Source: Nonomuraea soli
Lineage (GTDB): Bacteria > Actinomycetota > Actinomycetes > Streptosporangiales > Streptosporangiaceae
Direction: 5' to 3'
DNA length: 64,000 nucleotides
NCBI RefSeq assembly: GCF_013761175.1
Contig: NZ_JACDUR010000005.1
Coordinates: forward strand, 282,970-346,969
Part shown: positions 8,975 through 17,333 of the stretch, piece after piece
Layout of the letters: each line of letters starts with the position of its first letter
How positions within the stretch are numbered: the stretch's first letter is position 1
The notes under the pieces: model-generated
Seen by the model: only the letters and a program-made list of their open reading frames with translations
Told to the model about the DNA's origin: nothing
The model's database searches: none
Translations under genes and position numbers: made by a program

Positions 8975-9762
8975 GCCAGATGCGCTGGGCGCTGAGCGAC
9001 TACCAGACCATCGTGCAGCAGGAGCTGACCCATCTGGTCCGCCAGCCCTCCCTGATCGCCTGGCAGCTCGGCTCGCCGATCGTGATGGTGCTGCTGTTCG
9101 TGTTCGTCTTCGGCAGCGCGATGGACATCGGAGGAGGCGCCGACTTCACCTCCTTCGCGATGCCCGGCATGTTCGCGATGACCATGGCCTTCGGCTTCAT
9201 GAACACCGCGATGTCGGTGGCGATCTACAAGGAGAAGGGTTTCATCGACCGGTTCCGCTCGATGCCGATGGCCCCGTCCGCGGTCGTCACGGGACGGGGC
9301 GTCTCCGACCTCATCCACGCGGCCCTGGACCTGGTGGTCCTGGCGCTGATCGCGCTGGCGATCGGCTGGCGGTCCGACGGCGGGCTCGCGGCGACGCTGT
9401 TCGCCTTCGGACTGCTGCTGTGGCTGCGGTTCGCGCTGATCTGGATCGGCGTCTGGATCGGGCTGAAGGTCAAGAACCAGGAGGCCGCGGGCAACCTGTT
9501 CGCCCTGGCCTTCCCGTTCGGCATGATCTCCAGCGTCTTCACCCCGCCCTCGCTCATGCCCGACTGGCTGGGGGCGATCGCGATGTGGAACCCGGTCTCG
9601 TCCACGGCCAACGCGGTCCGCGAGCTGTTCGGCAACCCGGTCCCGCTGGGCGGGTCGTGGATCGAGCAGAACGCGATGCTGATGGCCGTGACGTGGCCGG
9701 CGCTGATCACGCTGGTCTTCCTGCCGCTGGCCGTACGGAAGTACCAGTCGCTAGGCCGGTAG
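8971..9762 (+). CDS. ABC-2 type transporter permease, DrrB-like
   Basis: 263 residues with about six membrane segments and the ABC-2 core: a first segment near residues 33-52, EKGFIDRFRSMPMAPSAVV in the cytoplasmic loop, and the FTPPSLMPDWL region before the last helices. It forms the membrane channel for the ATPase encoded just upstream (ATGA overlap). The 3' end overlaps the convergent SnoaL-like gene by 12 bases. Substrate not predictable from sequence. Confidence 0.92.
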
Positions 9763-10071
9763 GGCGACCGCGGTCTGGCGCCAGATGAGGCCGTCGTTCA
9801 GCACGAAGGTGCCGAAGGTGGTGAACCTCTGGCCGTCGACCACCATGGTGGCTCGATACAGGAGGGTGTCACCCGCCTCCTGCAGGCCCCCGAGCTCTTC
9901 GAGCTTGGGGGCCTTGGCCAGGTAGGCGGCGAACAGGGCGCGGATCTCCTCCCGGCCGCGGGCGACCAGGTCCAGGCGGGTGACCACCGCGTCGGGGTGG
10001 TACTGCCGCAGCAGTCCTTCGAGGTCGCCGCTCTCGATGGCGGCGATCTGGCGGGCGAGCACGTCGTTCAC
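9751..10071 (-). CDS. SnoaL-like / nuclear transport factor 2 fold protein
   Basis: 106 residues with the NTF2-like layout: helices with IAAIESGDLEGLLRQYHPDAVVT, then GREEIRALFAAYL and curved strands ending in DGLIWRQTAV. Such small cone-shaped proteins can be polyketide cyclases, ketosteroid isomerases or ligand binders; nothing here fixes which. The GTG start has a good ribosome site (GAGGAAAC) and overlaps the stop of the LtrA gene by the GTGA pattern, so the pair is co-translated. The 3' end overlaps the convergent exporter gene. Confidence 0.7.
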   Translation of the reverse strand: MNDVLARQIAAIESGDLEGLLRQYHPDAVVTRLDLVARGREEIRALFAAYLAKAPKLEELGGLQEAGDTLLYRATMVVDGQRFTTFGTFVLNDGLIWRQTAVALPA

Positions 10072-10994
10072 AGTTTCCTCACGGTCCAGAGCAGGGCGGC
10101 GGCACCGGCCGCCGAGACACCGGTCAGCCCGGTCGCCCAGGCGCCGGGGTGCACGATGAGCTGCTCGACCCCGACGCCGAAGGCGACCAGGGCGAGCGAG
10201 AGCGGCAGGTGGGCGTAGACCCAGACCTGGCCGGCCAGGCGGGTGCGGCCGACCACCTCCTCGTTGAGGCGGCTGAAGTAGGCCCACCAGAAGGCGGCGG
10301 CCACGGCGATCCCGGCCAGGCCGATCGGGAAGTCCTCCGGCTGCTGCTTGAGTCCGAGGACGATGGCGGCGACCACCTCGCCGAGCACGATCACGACGAA
10401 CAGGCCGAACCGCTCGGGCAGGTGCTCGTGCTGGGGCGGGATGGCCGCCTGGTACCTGCGGGCCAGGAACGGCGTCGCCAGGTCGATCAGTACGGCCACG
10501 GCCCACAGCGGATAGCGCACCGGCTCGGGAACCAGCGGCGAGACCAGCCACAACGCCGCCGCGACGGAGAAGCCCGCGACGTAGCGCAGGGCCAGCGGCC
10601 TGGCCTGCGGGATGTGCCTGGCCACCCGCAGGTACGCGGCGATGAGCAGGACCCGGGCGGCCACGTAGGCCAGGGCGAACAGCGTGGAGCGGCCGGCCGG
10701 ATCGCTCAGACTGGCCGCCATGAGCGCGATGGCGGGGATCTGGGCCAGGCCGATCAGGCGGCTGCTGAGGTCGTCGGTGTCGAACCGGTTGGCGTAGAAG
10801 ACGTAGCCGGCCCAGGCCCACCAGACGGGGACGAACAATCCGGCGAAGACGCCGACCTGGTGGTCGGCGAGGGTGCCTGCGAGCTCGGCGACCGCCACGA
10901 CGAAGGCGAGGTCGTAGAAGAGCTCCAGCCAGGTGGCGCGACGCTGGCCGGATTCGAGCAGCCGCAGGCGTGGGGGGAGAAGAATGCTTGCCAC
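10068..10994 (-). CDS. Low temperature requirement protein A (LtrA) family membrane protein
   Basis: About 308 residues and at least eight membrane helices. It begins with the family hallmark WLELFYDLAFVVAVAEL, and contains DTDDLSSRLIGL and the HLPERFGLFVVIVLGE block typical of LtrA. Listeria LtrA was named for growth in the cold; the biochemical function is unknown. The GTG at 10994 is chosen because the conserved domain begins soon after, but no clear ribosome site precedes it, so the exact start is uncertain. It is coupled to the downstream SnoaL-like gene. Confidence 0.85.
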   Translation of the reverse strand: MASILLPPRLRLLESGQRRATWLELFYDLAFVVAVAELAGTLADHQVGVFAGLFVPVWWAWAGYVFYANRFDTDDLSSRLIGLAQIPAIALMAASLSDPAGRSTLFALAYVAARVLLIAAYLRVARHIPQARPLALRYVAGFSVAAALWLVSPLVPEPVRYPLWAVAVLIDLATPFLARRYQAAIPPQHEHLPERFGLFVVIVLGEVVAAIVLGLKQQPEDFPIGLAGIAVAAAFWWAYFSRLNEEVVGRTRLAGQVWVYAHLPLSLALVAFGVGVEQLIVHPGAWATGLTGVSAAGAAALLWTVRKL

Positions 10995-11023
10995 GTAAGC
11001 ATGTAAGCCGCCCGTTTGCGCCC

Positions 11024-11545
11024 TTATTCCAGGCTGAGACAGGCGACTCTCGGCCCTGCCGTGCCGTCGGCCTTGGTGGCCTGAGCATGCACCACCAGCG
11101 ACTTGGGAGCGTGGCCCGGTGTCAGTGCCCAGCCGTGGCGCGCGCTGGCACTTCCGGCGCCCTCGGCATCGGTCTTCACGTCGAGCCAGACCTCGCTGTC
11201 CTTGCTGACCTGGCCGTGGTCGTGCTGGAAGTGGGGGCCTGCGTCGTCGGGCTTGGCGCCGCAGGCGTTGGTGTGCAGGTGGGCGCCGTAGATCCGGTTG
11301 GGCAGGAAGCCCTCGACGTTGAGCGAGGAGAGCGTGCCGTCCGCGGTGGAGTCGACGGTGGCGCTGGCCTGGGCTCCGGCGGGGGCGAGCGCGCGGTCGT
11401 AGACGACCAGCTCGCCGGCGCCGGAGATGCGCACCCCGCTCTGCGCCGAGGGCGAGGGGGTGCTGTGGGCTTCCTGCTGCGCGCAACCGGCGGCGAGCAG
11501 GACGAGAACCAGGGCGGGCAGGGGCTTGAATGTCACCCTGCCCAC
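11024..11545 (-). CDS. Superoxide dismutase (Cu/Zn)-like lipoprotein
   Basis: 173 residues. A lipoprotein signal ends at the lipobox LAAGC, so the mature protein is anchored outside the membrane. The SodC-like barrel has copper-type histidines in AHLH, FQHDHG and VHAQA and a cysteine pair (NACG and RVACL) that could form the family disulfide. The usual zinc-loop motif HxGDLGN is absent and EVWLDVKTD stands in its place, so the zinc site and the activity are doubtful. The start may be GTG 11545 or GTG 11536; neither has a clean ribosome site. Confidence 0.72.
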   Translation of the reverse strand: MGRVTFKPLPALVLVLLAAGCAQQEAHSTPSPSAQSGVRISGAGELVVYDRALAPAGAQASATVDSTADGTLSSLNVEGFLPNRIYGAHLHTNACGAKPDDAGPHFQHDHGQVSKDSEVWLDVKTDAEGAGSASARHGWALTPGHAPKSLVVHAQATKADGTAGPRVACLSLE

Positions 11546-11553
11546 ATTAGTGA

Positions 11554-11796
11554 TTACGCCCCGTGTTTGGCGGCGATGCCGTCGATGATCTCGGCCAGCC
11601 GGTAGTCGAGATCGGTCAGCCCGCCCGCGTCGTGCGTCGTCAGGACGAGATGGAGCTTGCGCCAGCGGATGTCGATGTCGGGGTGGTGGTTGAGGCGCTC
11701 GGCCTCGACCGCGATCTCGTCCACGATCCTGATGGCGGTGAGGAAATCCGGCGCCTCGACGGTGCGCCGGATCTCGTTGTCATGCTGGGTCCACAT
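11554..11796 (-). CDS. 4a-hydroxytetrahydrobiopterin dehydratase (pterin carbinolamine dehydratase)
   Basis: 80 residues. The catalytic motif is complete: NHHPDI (H37, H38, P39) and THDAGGLT (H55, D56). The enzyme dehydrates pterin-4a-carbinolamine after aromatic amino acid hydroxylation; in bacteria without that pathway it may serve molybdopterin or folate chemistry. The family is usually 90-100 residues, so the N-terminal helix is short here, perhaps because the ATG at 11796 is not the only possible start. It lies 6 bases from the end of ngcG and is probably transcribed from the same direction. Confidence 0.88.
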   Translation of the reverse strand: MWTQHDNEIRRTVEAPDFLTAIRIVDEIAVEAERLNHHPDIDIRWRKLHLVLTTHDAGGLTDLDYRLAEIIDGIAAKHGA

Positions 11797-11801
11797 GGAC
11801 C

Positions 11802-12635
11802 CTATTTAACCGCTCCCGCTCCCAGACCCGACTGGATCTGGCGCTGGAAGATGATGTAGACGATCAGCACCGGCAGGATCGCCAGGTTCATCGCGGCGAA
11901 CAGGGCGGGCCAGTCGGCCTCGTAGCCCGCGATCGTCGAGATGTCGGCGATGCCCTGGGTGATCACGTACTTGTCCCGGTCGGTGATCAGCGCCAGCGGC
12001 AGCAGGTACTGGTTCCACTGGCCGAGCACGTTGAAGATCGTGATGCTGACCAGGCCGGGCTTGGCCATCGGCAGCATGACCTGGAAGAACGTGCGGGTGT
12101 GCGAAGCGCCGTCGATCTTCGCGGCCTCGGCGATCGCCTCCGGCAGCGTGCGGAAGAACGCCGCCAGGAAGAAGACCGTGAACGGCATCGAGTACGCGAT
12201 GTACACGACGATGAGGCCGAAGAGCGAGTCGTGCAGCCCGACCTGCTTGACCACGAAGAACAGCGGAGTGATCGCCAGGAAGACCGGGAAGGCCATGCCG
12301 GAGACGAACAGCAGGTAGATGAGCTTGCTGCCGATGAACTTGTAGCGCGCCAGCACGTAGGCGGCCATGGAGCCGAACAACATCGTGCCCAGGGTGCCGA
12401 AGAACACCACGATCACGGTGTTGACCATGTACCTGCCGACCTGGGCCTTCTCCCACGCCCGCACCCAGTTGTCCCAGCGGATCTCGCCGGGCAGCTGGAG
12501 CGCGTCACCGAAGATCTCGGTGTTGTTCTTGAAGGCCGCCAGGAACGTCCAGAGCAGCGGCAGGATGATCAGCAGCGCCCAGACGATGAGGGCGAGGTGC
12601 GACAGGGCTCCGAAAGGACTGCGATTTCTTCTCAT
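11802..12635 (-). CDS. ngcG: Sugar ABC transporter permease, NgcG-like (MalG type)
   Basis: 277 residues with six membrane helices and the CUT1 coupling motif EAAKIDGASHTRTFFQVMLP that docks to the shared ATPase. With the NgcF-like permease it forms the pore of an importer for N-acetylglucosamine and chitobiose, judged from the binding protein. It starts 1 base after the ngcF stop. No ATPase gene is in the operon, as is usual for actinobacterial CUT1 systems that share an MsiK-type ATPase. The ngc label rests mainly on NgcE. Confidence 0.85.
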   Translation of the reverse strand: MRRNRSPFGALSHLALIVWALLIILPLLWTFLAAFKNNTEIFGDALQLPGEIRWDNWVRAWEKAQVGRYMVNTVIVVFFGTLGTMLFGSMAAYVLARYKFIGSKLIYLLFVSGMAFPVFLAITPLFFVVKQVGLHDSLFGLIVVYIAYSMPFTVFFLAAFFRTLPEAIAEAAKIDGASHTRTFFQVMLPMAKPGLVSITIFNVLGQWNQYLLPLALITDRDKYVITQGIADISTIAGYEADWPALFAAMNLAILPVLIVYIIFQRQIQSGLGAGAVK

Positions 12636-12636
12636 C

Positions 12637-13551
12637 TCAGAGCTCGATCTTCTCTCGCCGCGTGACGCGGAGGGTCAGCACCGCGAAGGTGATCGTCAGG
12701 AAGAACAGGGCCACGCCCATCGCGGAGGCGTAACCCACCTTGCTGTAGGTGAAGGCGGTCTTGAAGATCTCCACCGGCAGCACGGTCGTGACGCCGTCAG
12801 GGCCGCCCGCGTCCAGCGTCAGCACGTTGACCAGGGCGAAGCAGTCGAAGGCCGCGATGCCCAGGTAGACCCAGCCGACCTGGAGCGTGTCGCGCAGCAG
12901 CGGCAGGGTGATGCGGAAGAACAGCGTGAACCGCCCGGCGCCGTCGAGGGCCGCGGCCTCGAAGTAGTCCTTCGGGATGGCCGACATGCCCGCCGAGAAC
13001 AGCACCACGTAGAAGCCGACCGCCTGCCAGCACATGACCGCGATCAGCGACCACAGCGCCAGGTCGGGGTCGCTCATCCACCCGATCGGTTCGCCGCCCA
13101 GCTTCATGACGACGCCGTTGATCACACCGGCCTCGTCGGGCCGGTAGATCGCCTTCCACAACACACCGACGATGGCGACGGCGAGCACCTGGGGCGCGAA
13201 GAAGACGACCTTGTAGAAGGTCGAGCCGGTCACGCCCCGCATCCCCGCCCCGCGCGAGCCTCCTCCCAGGTTGAGCAGGAAGGAGAAGACCAGCGCGAGG
13301 GCGAGCACCACGAGCGGCATCACGAGCAGGACGATCCCGTGGGTCCGCAGCGCGTTCCAGAAGACCTCGTCCTTGAAGAGCCTGGTGAAGTTCTCCAGTC
13401 CGACGAAGTTCGGCACCGCCTGGTAGCCGTTCCAGCTCGTCAGCGACAGCTGGAAAGCCTGGATGTACGGGCTGATCACGAACACCACGTAGAGGGTCAC
13501 CGGGACGATGAGGAACCCGATGACGAATCCGTACTTGCGTAGCCGCTCCAT
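12637..13551 (-). CDS. ngcF: Sugar ABC transporter permease, NgcF-like (MalF type)
   Basis: 304 residues, six membrane helices, opening RKYGFVIGFLIVPVTLY, with the EAA loop at FEAAALDGAGRFTLFFRITLP. It is the partner permease of the gene that follows after one base. The order binding protein, MalF-type, MalG-type is standard CUT1. The gap to the upstream ngcE stop is 6 bases, so all three share one transcript driven from the promoter near 15040. Confidence 0.85.
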   Translation of the reverse strand: MERLRKYGFVIGFLIVPVTLYVVFVISPYIQAFQLSLTSWNGYQAVPNFVGLENFTRLFKDEVFWNALRTHGIVLLVMPLVVLALALVFSFLLNLGGGSRGAGMRGVTGSTFYKVVFFAPQVLAVAIVGVLWKAIYRPDEAGVINGVVMKLGGEPIGWMSDPDLALWSLIAVMCWQAVGFYVVLFSAGMSAIPKDYFEAAALDGAGRFTLFFRITLPLLRDTLQVGWVYLGIAAFDCFALVNVLTLDAGGPDGVTTVLPVEIFKTAFTYSKVGYASAMGVALFFLTITFAVLTLRVTRREKIEL

Positions 13552-13557
13552 TGTCAG

Positions 13558-15009
13558 TTACGCGTCCCGGGTCTGCTTGGCGATCGAGGAGTCGGCCTTG
13601 ACGTCGTCGGCCTTCTTCTGCACCTTGTCCAGGTACTCCTCGACCGTCATGCGGCCGCCCATGAGGATGTTCTGCTGCGCCCAGGCGTAGTCGAACAGCT
13701 CCTTGTACCAGCCCTCGAAGCGGGCGCTGGTGATGACGTTCGGGCCGGCGGCGTCGGTCGCCTTGGCCGCGGAGGCCAGGCCCGGAGGCAGCTCGACGCC
13801 GTCCGCGGAGCCGTTGACGATGGTGAGGCTGCCGGTCTTCTCGACGAAGCCCTTCGCGCCCTCCTTGGAGAGCATGATGCGCAGGTACTCCAGCGCGCCC
13901 TGCGGGTTCTGGCCCTTGGCGGTGGCGAAGAAGACCTCGCCGGAGCCGACCTGGATCGCGCCGTACGGCATGGCGTCGGCGGTCGTGACGCTGGGGAAGG
14001 GGGCGATGGCGTACTCGAAGGTCTCCGGCTTGTCCTTGGCCATCTCACCCTCCAGCCAGGAGCCGGTCGGGTAGAACAGGAACTTGTTCTGCAGGTGCTT
14101 GACCTGGGTCTGGGTGTGGTCGAGGCCCAGGTAGGACTTGTCGCTGTACTTGGTGAAGATCTCGTGCCACGCGGTGACGGAGGCCTTCATCGCGTCGGAC
14201 TTCCAGGCGTTGTCGACCAGGTTGTCGATGTCGATGATCGCCTTGTTGCCGCCGATCTTCGCGGCGGTGTACAGCATGTTCCACAGCATGTAGTACGGGC
14301 CCTTCTGGCCCGGGTAGGCGAACAGGTGGATGCCCTCGGCCTTGGCCTTGTCGCCCAGCGCCTTGAACTCCTCCATGGTCGTCGGGAGGGTCCAGCCCTT
14401 CTCCTGGAAGAGCTTGGCGTTGTACCAGAGCGCGCGCTGCGACACGACGTAGTTGAGCGTCATGTCCTTGCCGTTGAGCTTGCCCTCTTCGAGCGCGGCC
14501 GGGGTGACGGTGTCGCGGACCTTCTTGCTGGGGTCGTCGAAGGAGGGAGCGTCCCACAGGGCGGTGAGCTCGGCGACGTGACCCTCGGCGGCCAGAGCGG
14601 CCACGTCCATGGCCTCGGGGCCGGAGTTGTTGACGACGTCGGGAACCTCGCCGGAGAGGAAGCGCGGGCGCAGCATGGTGCCGACGTTCTGGGTGCCGGT
14701 GTGCTTGATCGTCGCACCCGCGTGCGCCTTGGTGTACATGGGCTGGTGCAGGCCCGTGGCGTAGTCGTCCTTGAAGCCGCCGGTGAAGATGACGACCTCG
14801 AGGCCCTTCTTCGCGTCGACGGCGAAGGGGTTCTTGGGGTCGAACGCGGCGCTGGTGGCGGGCGCGGGGGCGGAGGCGGAGGGCGATGCGGCGGTGCCGC
14901 CGCCGGTGGCGCAGGCGGACAGCAGGCCCGCGCCGGGGCCGACGACGACAGCGGTCAGGCCGATCCGGCGCAGCAGATCGCGCCGAGTGATCTCTCCCGG
15001 GTGGGACAT
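13558..15009 (-). CDS. ngcE: N-acetylglucosamine/diacetylchitobiose-binding lipoprotein NgcE-like
   Basis: 483 residues. The N-terminus has a twin-arginine signal (TRRDLLRRIG) ending in a lipobox (LLSAC), then a short Ala/Ser/Pro linker. The mature part shows NgcE hallmarks: NPFAVDAKKGLEVVIFTGGF, DDYATG, TQNVGTMLRPRF, the WYNAKLFQEKGW block, a PTGSW motif and the end KQTRD. NgcE from Streptomyces olivaceoviridis binds GlcNAc and chitobiose, which feed amino-sugar catabolism and signal chitin. GGGAG precedes the ATG, and a 15-bp palindrome lies 27 bases further up. The family match is strong; the ligand is inferred from it. Confidence 0.88.
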   Translation of the reverse strand: MSHPGEITRRDLLRRIGLTAVVVGPGAGLLSACATGGGTAASPSASAPAPATSAAFDPKNPFAVDAKKGLEVVIFTGGFKDDYATGLHQPMYTKAHAGATIKHTGTQNVGTMLRPRFLSGEVPDVVNNSGPEAMDVAALAAEGHVAELTALWDAPSFDDPSKKVRDTVTPAALEEGKLNGKDMTLNYVVSQRALWYNAKLFQEKGWTLPTTMEEFKALGDKAKAEGIHLFAYPGQKGPYYMLWNMLYTAAKIGGNKAIIDIDNLVDNAWKSDAMKASVTAWHEIFTKYSDKSYLGLDHTQTQVKHLQNKFLFYPTGSWLEGEMAKDKPETFEYAIAPFPSVTTADAMPYGAIQVGSGEVFFATAKGQNPQGALEYLRIMLSKEGAKGFVEKTGSLTIVNGSADGVELPPGLASAAKATDAAGPNVITSARFEGWYKELFDYAWAQQNILMGGRMTVEEYLDKVQKKADDVKADSSIAKQTRDA

Positions 15010-15035
15010 GCGGGCTCCCGTAGATCTGGATCAAA

Positions 15036-15050
15036 TAGGAAAGTTTCCTA
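15036..15050. promoter_or_regulatory. 15-bp perfect palindrome in the ngcEFG promoter
   Basis: TAGGAAAGTTTCCTA is a perfect dyad around a central G, 27 bases upstream of the ngcE start. It resembles the TTAGGAAA-type sites that I associate with ROK-family sugar regulators in actinobacteria; no such regulator is encoded in the window. The palindrome is seen directly, the regulator type is inference. Confidence 0.7.
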
Positions 15051-15148
15051 ATCGTTTGCCCGCAAGGTACGGACGGACCCCGAGCAGCGTCAAGAGGCCG
15101 CAACACAGACGTGACCTACCGGTGCCCTCTTGTGATCCGCACAGCAAG

Positions 15149-15182
15149 GAGCCCGCCCGTTCCTGACAGAACCGGCGGGCTC
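15149..15182 (-). terminator. Hairpin terminator after the aminotransferase gene
   Basis: On the minus strand GAGCCCGCC pairs with GGCGGGCTC (9 bp), and after one mismatch GTTC pairs with GAAC around a 6-base loop. It lies 16 bases past the stop of the aminotransferase gene. A T-run is lacking (CCTTGCTG follows), as is common for actinomycete terminators. Confidence 0.65.
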
Positions 15183-15197
15183 ACGTGAGCACCGATG

Positions 15198-16412
15198 TCA
15201 GCCGAAATGGGCGCGCGTCTCGGCGAAGGCGCGGTCGGTGCCCTCCAGCGCCTCGTCCACGTCAGCCTCGGTATGGGCGGCCGACAGGAACCAGTTGTGC
15301 CACGGGTGGATGTAGACGCCGTTGCGCAGGCAGGCGTCGCTCCAGTACAGCGCTCTCGACAGGTCGGCGTCGCCCTCGAAGCTCAGCCACGGGATGGCCA
15401 CCGGGCCCGTCTGGTTCACGCCGAAGCCGTGCGCGAGCGCCTGGCGGGCCAGGCCGTCCCTGAGGCGGGAGCCGGCGAGCTCCATCTGCTTGATGCCGTT
15501 CTCGTCGCGCAGGGTCTCGATGGTGGCCTTGGCCGCGGCCATCGCCACGGCCGAGAACCAGAAGGAGCCGGTCGAGTAGAGGGTCTGGGCCGCGCTCCTG
15601 AGCGCGTCCGTGCCGGTGACCGCGGCGATCGGGTAGCCGTTCGCCATCGCCTTGGACCAGGCCGTCAGATCCGGGCGCACGCCGTACGGCTCCCACGAGC
15701 CGCGCAGGTCGATGCGGAAGCCCGCGCGCACGTCGTCGATGACCAGCGCCGCCCCGATCCGGTCGGCCAGGGCGCGGGCGCCGCGGGCGAACTCCGGCTC
15801 AACGAGCTCCTGGTCCTCGAAGGAGTCGTGCTTGAAGGGGGTGACGATGATCGCGGCGACCTCGCCGTCGTGCTCGGCGGCGACGGCCTCCAGCGACTCC
15901 AGCGAGTTGTAGGCGAACTCGATCATGTCGGCCCGCTGGTTCGGGGTGACGCCCATCATCGAGGGCGTGCACCAGGGGTCGGCCCCGTGGTAGGCGCCGT
16001 GCGCCATCAGCACCTTGTGGCGCCCGGTGGCCGCGCGGGCCACCATGAGCGCCTGGGTGGTGGCGTCGGTGCCGTTCTTGGAGAACATCGCCCAGTCGGC
16101 GCTCGGCACCGTGTCGACCAGCAGCTCGGCCAGCTCCACCATGATCGGCCCCGGGCCGTTGAGCGTGTCACCCTTGGCGAGCTGCCGCTGGGCGGCCTCC
16201 TCGACCTTGGGATGGCGGTGGCCCAGCACGATCGGGCCCCAGGAGCACATGAAGTCGATGTACTCCCTGCCGTTGGCGTCGGTCTGCCTGCACCCGCTGC
16301 CGCTCTCGAAGAACTGCGGATAGCCGGGGGCGAAGATGGCCGCGTTCAGGTGCCCGTACATGCCGCCGGGGACGACCTTGGCCGCGCGCTCGCGGAGTTC
16401 GTTGTCTTTCAC
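15198..16412 (-). CDS. Class III PLP-dependent aminotransferase (glutamate-1-semialdehyde mutase-like)
   Basis: 404 residues, typical for the class III fold. The PLP lysine is K254 in TAWSKAMANGYP, with the preceding ring-binding aspartate in VIDDVRAGFR (D226); NGTDATTQALMVARAATGR corresponds to the phosphate-binding segment of GSA mutase relatives. It is not the heme-pathway hemL: it is fused by a GTGA overlap to a PfkB kinase gene and sits in a catabolic-looking setting. It probably moves an amino group to or from a sugar or keto substrate. GTG start. A hairpin terminator follows. Substrate unknown. Confidence 0.85.
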   Translation of the reverse strand: MKDNELRERAAKVVPGGMYGHLNAAIFAPGYPQFFESGSGCRQTDANGREYIDFMCSWGPIVLGHRHPKVEEAAQRQLAKGDTLNGPGPIMVELAELLVDTVPSADWAMFSKNGTDATTQALMVARAATGRHKVLMAHGAYHGADPWCTPSMMGVTPNQRADMIEFAYNSLESLEAVAAEHDGEVAAIIVTPFKHDSFEDQELVEPEFARGARALADRIGAALVIDDVRAGFRIDLRGSWEPYGVRPDLTAWSKAMANGYPIAAVTGTDALRSAAQTLYSTGSFWFSAVAMAAAKATIETLRDENGIKQMELAGSRLRDGLARQALAHGFGVNQTGPVAIPWLSFEGDADLSRALYWSDACLRNGVYIHPWHNWFLSAAHTEADVDEALEGTDRAFAETRAHFG

Positions 16413-17284
16413 TTCAGTCCTTCCAGATCTCCGGCGTCCGAGCCGAGCCCCGTCGCCACCTGCGCGGCCGCGGCGGTGCCCAGGCGGGCCGCCTCAAGAA
16501 CGTCGTCGCCGCGCAGCAGGCCGGTGATGAACCCGGCGCAGTAGGCGTCGCCGCAGCCGGTCGTGTCGCTCACCTCGACCGGCAGGGCCGGGACGATCTC
16601 GCCGTTCACCAGGCTGCCCCGGCCGCCGAGAGTGACGATCACATTTGGTCCCAGCAGGGCGGCCGCCCGCGCCGCGTCGTCGGCGCCGGCCATGATCTTG
16701 GCCTGCTCCTCGTTGGGCAGGACGTAGTCGACGTGCGGCAGGAAGGCCTTGGCCATCTGCAGCAGGTCGGGCATCTCCGACAGCAGGTCCATGGTCACGA
16801 TCGTGCCGCCGGCCCTGACCTCGTCGAGCAGGGCGAAGAAGGCGGGGTCGCCCAGGCCGAAGGTGACGTCCATGCCGCCCAGGTGGATGGCCTTCGCCGA
16901 GCGGATCACCTCGGGGTCCAGGTCGGCGAGGGTGACGCTCAGGTTGGCGCCGGGCACGTGGAAGCTGGGCCGGCCGCCGTCGGGCCTGATCGGCAGGATC
17001 GAGGCGGAGGTCTGCTCCCCTGTACGGCGGCGCAGGCCGGAGACGTCGACGCCGTGCCTGGACATGACCATGATGAGGAAGTCGCCGAGCTCGTCGTCGC
17101 CGATCGCGCCCAGCGAGACGACCTCGTGGCCCAGCCGTACCAGATCGACCGCGGTGCCCGCCGCGGAGCCCGCGGCGGTCAGGCGGATCTGGTCGACCAG
17201 GACCGTGTCCTGACCTTCGGGAATGTGCGACACCGGCCTGGTCAGGATGTCCACGATGTGCACGCCAACTGTGACGACGGTCAT
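16409..17284 (-). CDS. PfkB (ribokinase) family carbohydrate kinase
   Basis: 291 residues. The C-terminal PfkB signature DTTGCGDAYCAGF contains the anion hole and catalytic base D246; GSAAGTAVDLVRLG near residue 39 marks the substrate site. Family members phosphorylate ribose, fructose, fructosamine, nucleosides and related compounds with ATP. The gene is divergent from a TetR regulator and coupled to an aminotransferase, while a class II aldolase follows the TetR, which suggests a route of transamination, phosphorylation and aldol cleavage. The exact substrate cannot be read from the sequence. Confidence 0.88.
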   Translation of the reverse strand: MTVVTVGVHIVDILTRPVSHIPEGQDTVLVDQIRLTAAGSAAGTAVDLVRLGHEVVSLGAIGDDELGDFLIMVMSRHGVDVSGLRRRTGEQTSASILPIRPDGGRPSFHVPGANLSVTLADLDPEVIRSAKAIHLGGMDVTFGLGDPAFFALLDEVRAGGTIVTMDLLSEMPDLLQMAKAFLPHVDYVLPNEEQAKIMAGADDAARAAALLGPNVIVTLGGRGSLVNGEIVPALPVEVSDTTGCGDAYCAGFITGLLRGDDVLEAARLGTAAAAQVATGLGSDAGDLEGLK

Positions 17285-17294
17285 AACCGGAATA

Positions 17295-17319
17295 TAGTCG
17301 CTCGTCCGACTAAAAAGTC
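17295..17319. promoter_or_regulatory. Nested palindromes between the kinase and tetR genes (operator candidate)
   Basis: TAGTCG (17295-17300) and CGACTA (17307-17312) form a perfect dyad with a 6-base spacer; overlapping it, GACT (17308-17311) and AGTC (17316-17319) form a second. They sit in the 49-base divergent promoter, where the TetR encoded alongside would shut off both directions. Confidence 0.7.
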
Positions 17320-17333
17320 AATACACTGGTCGC

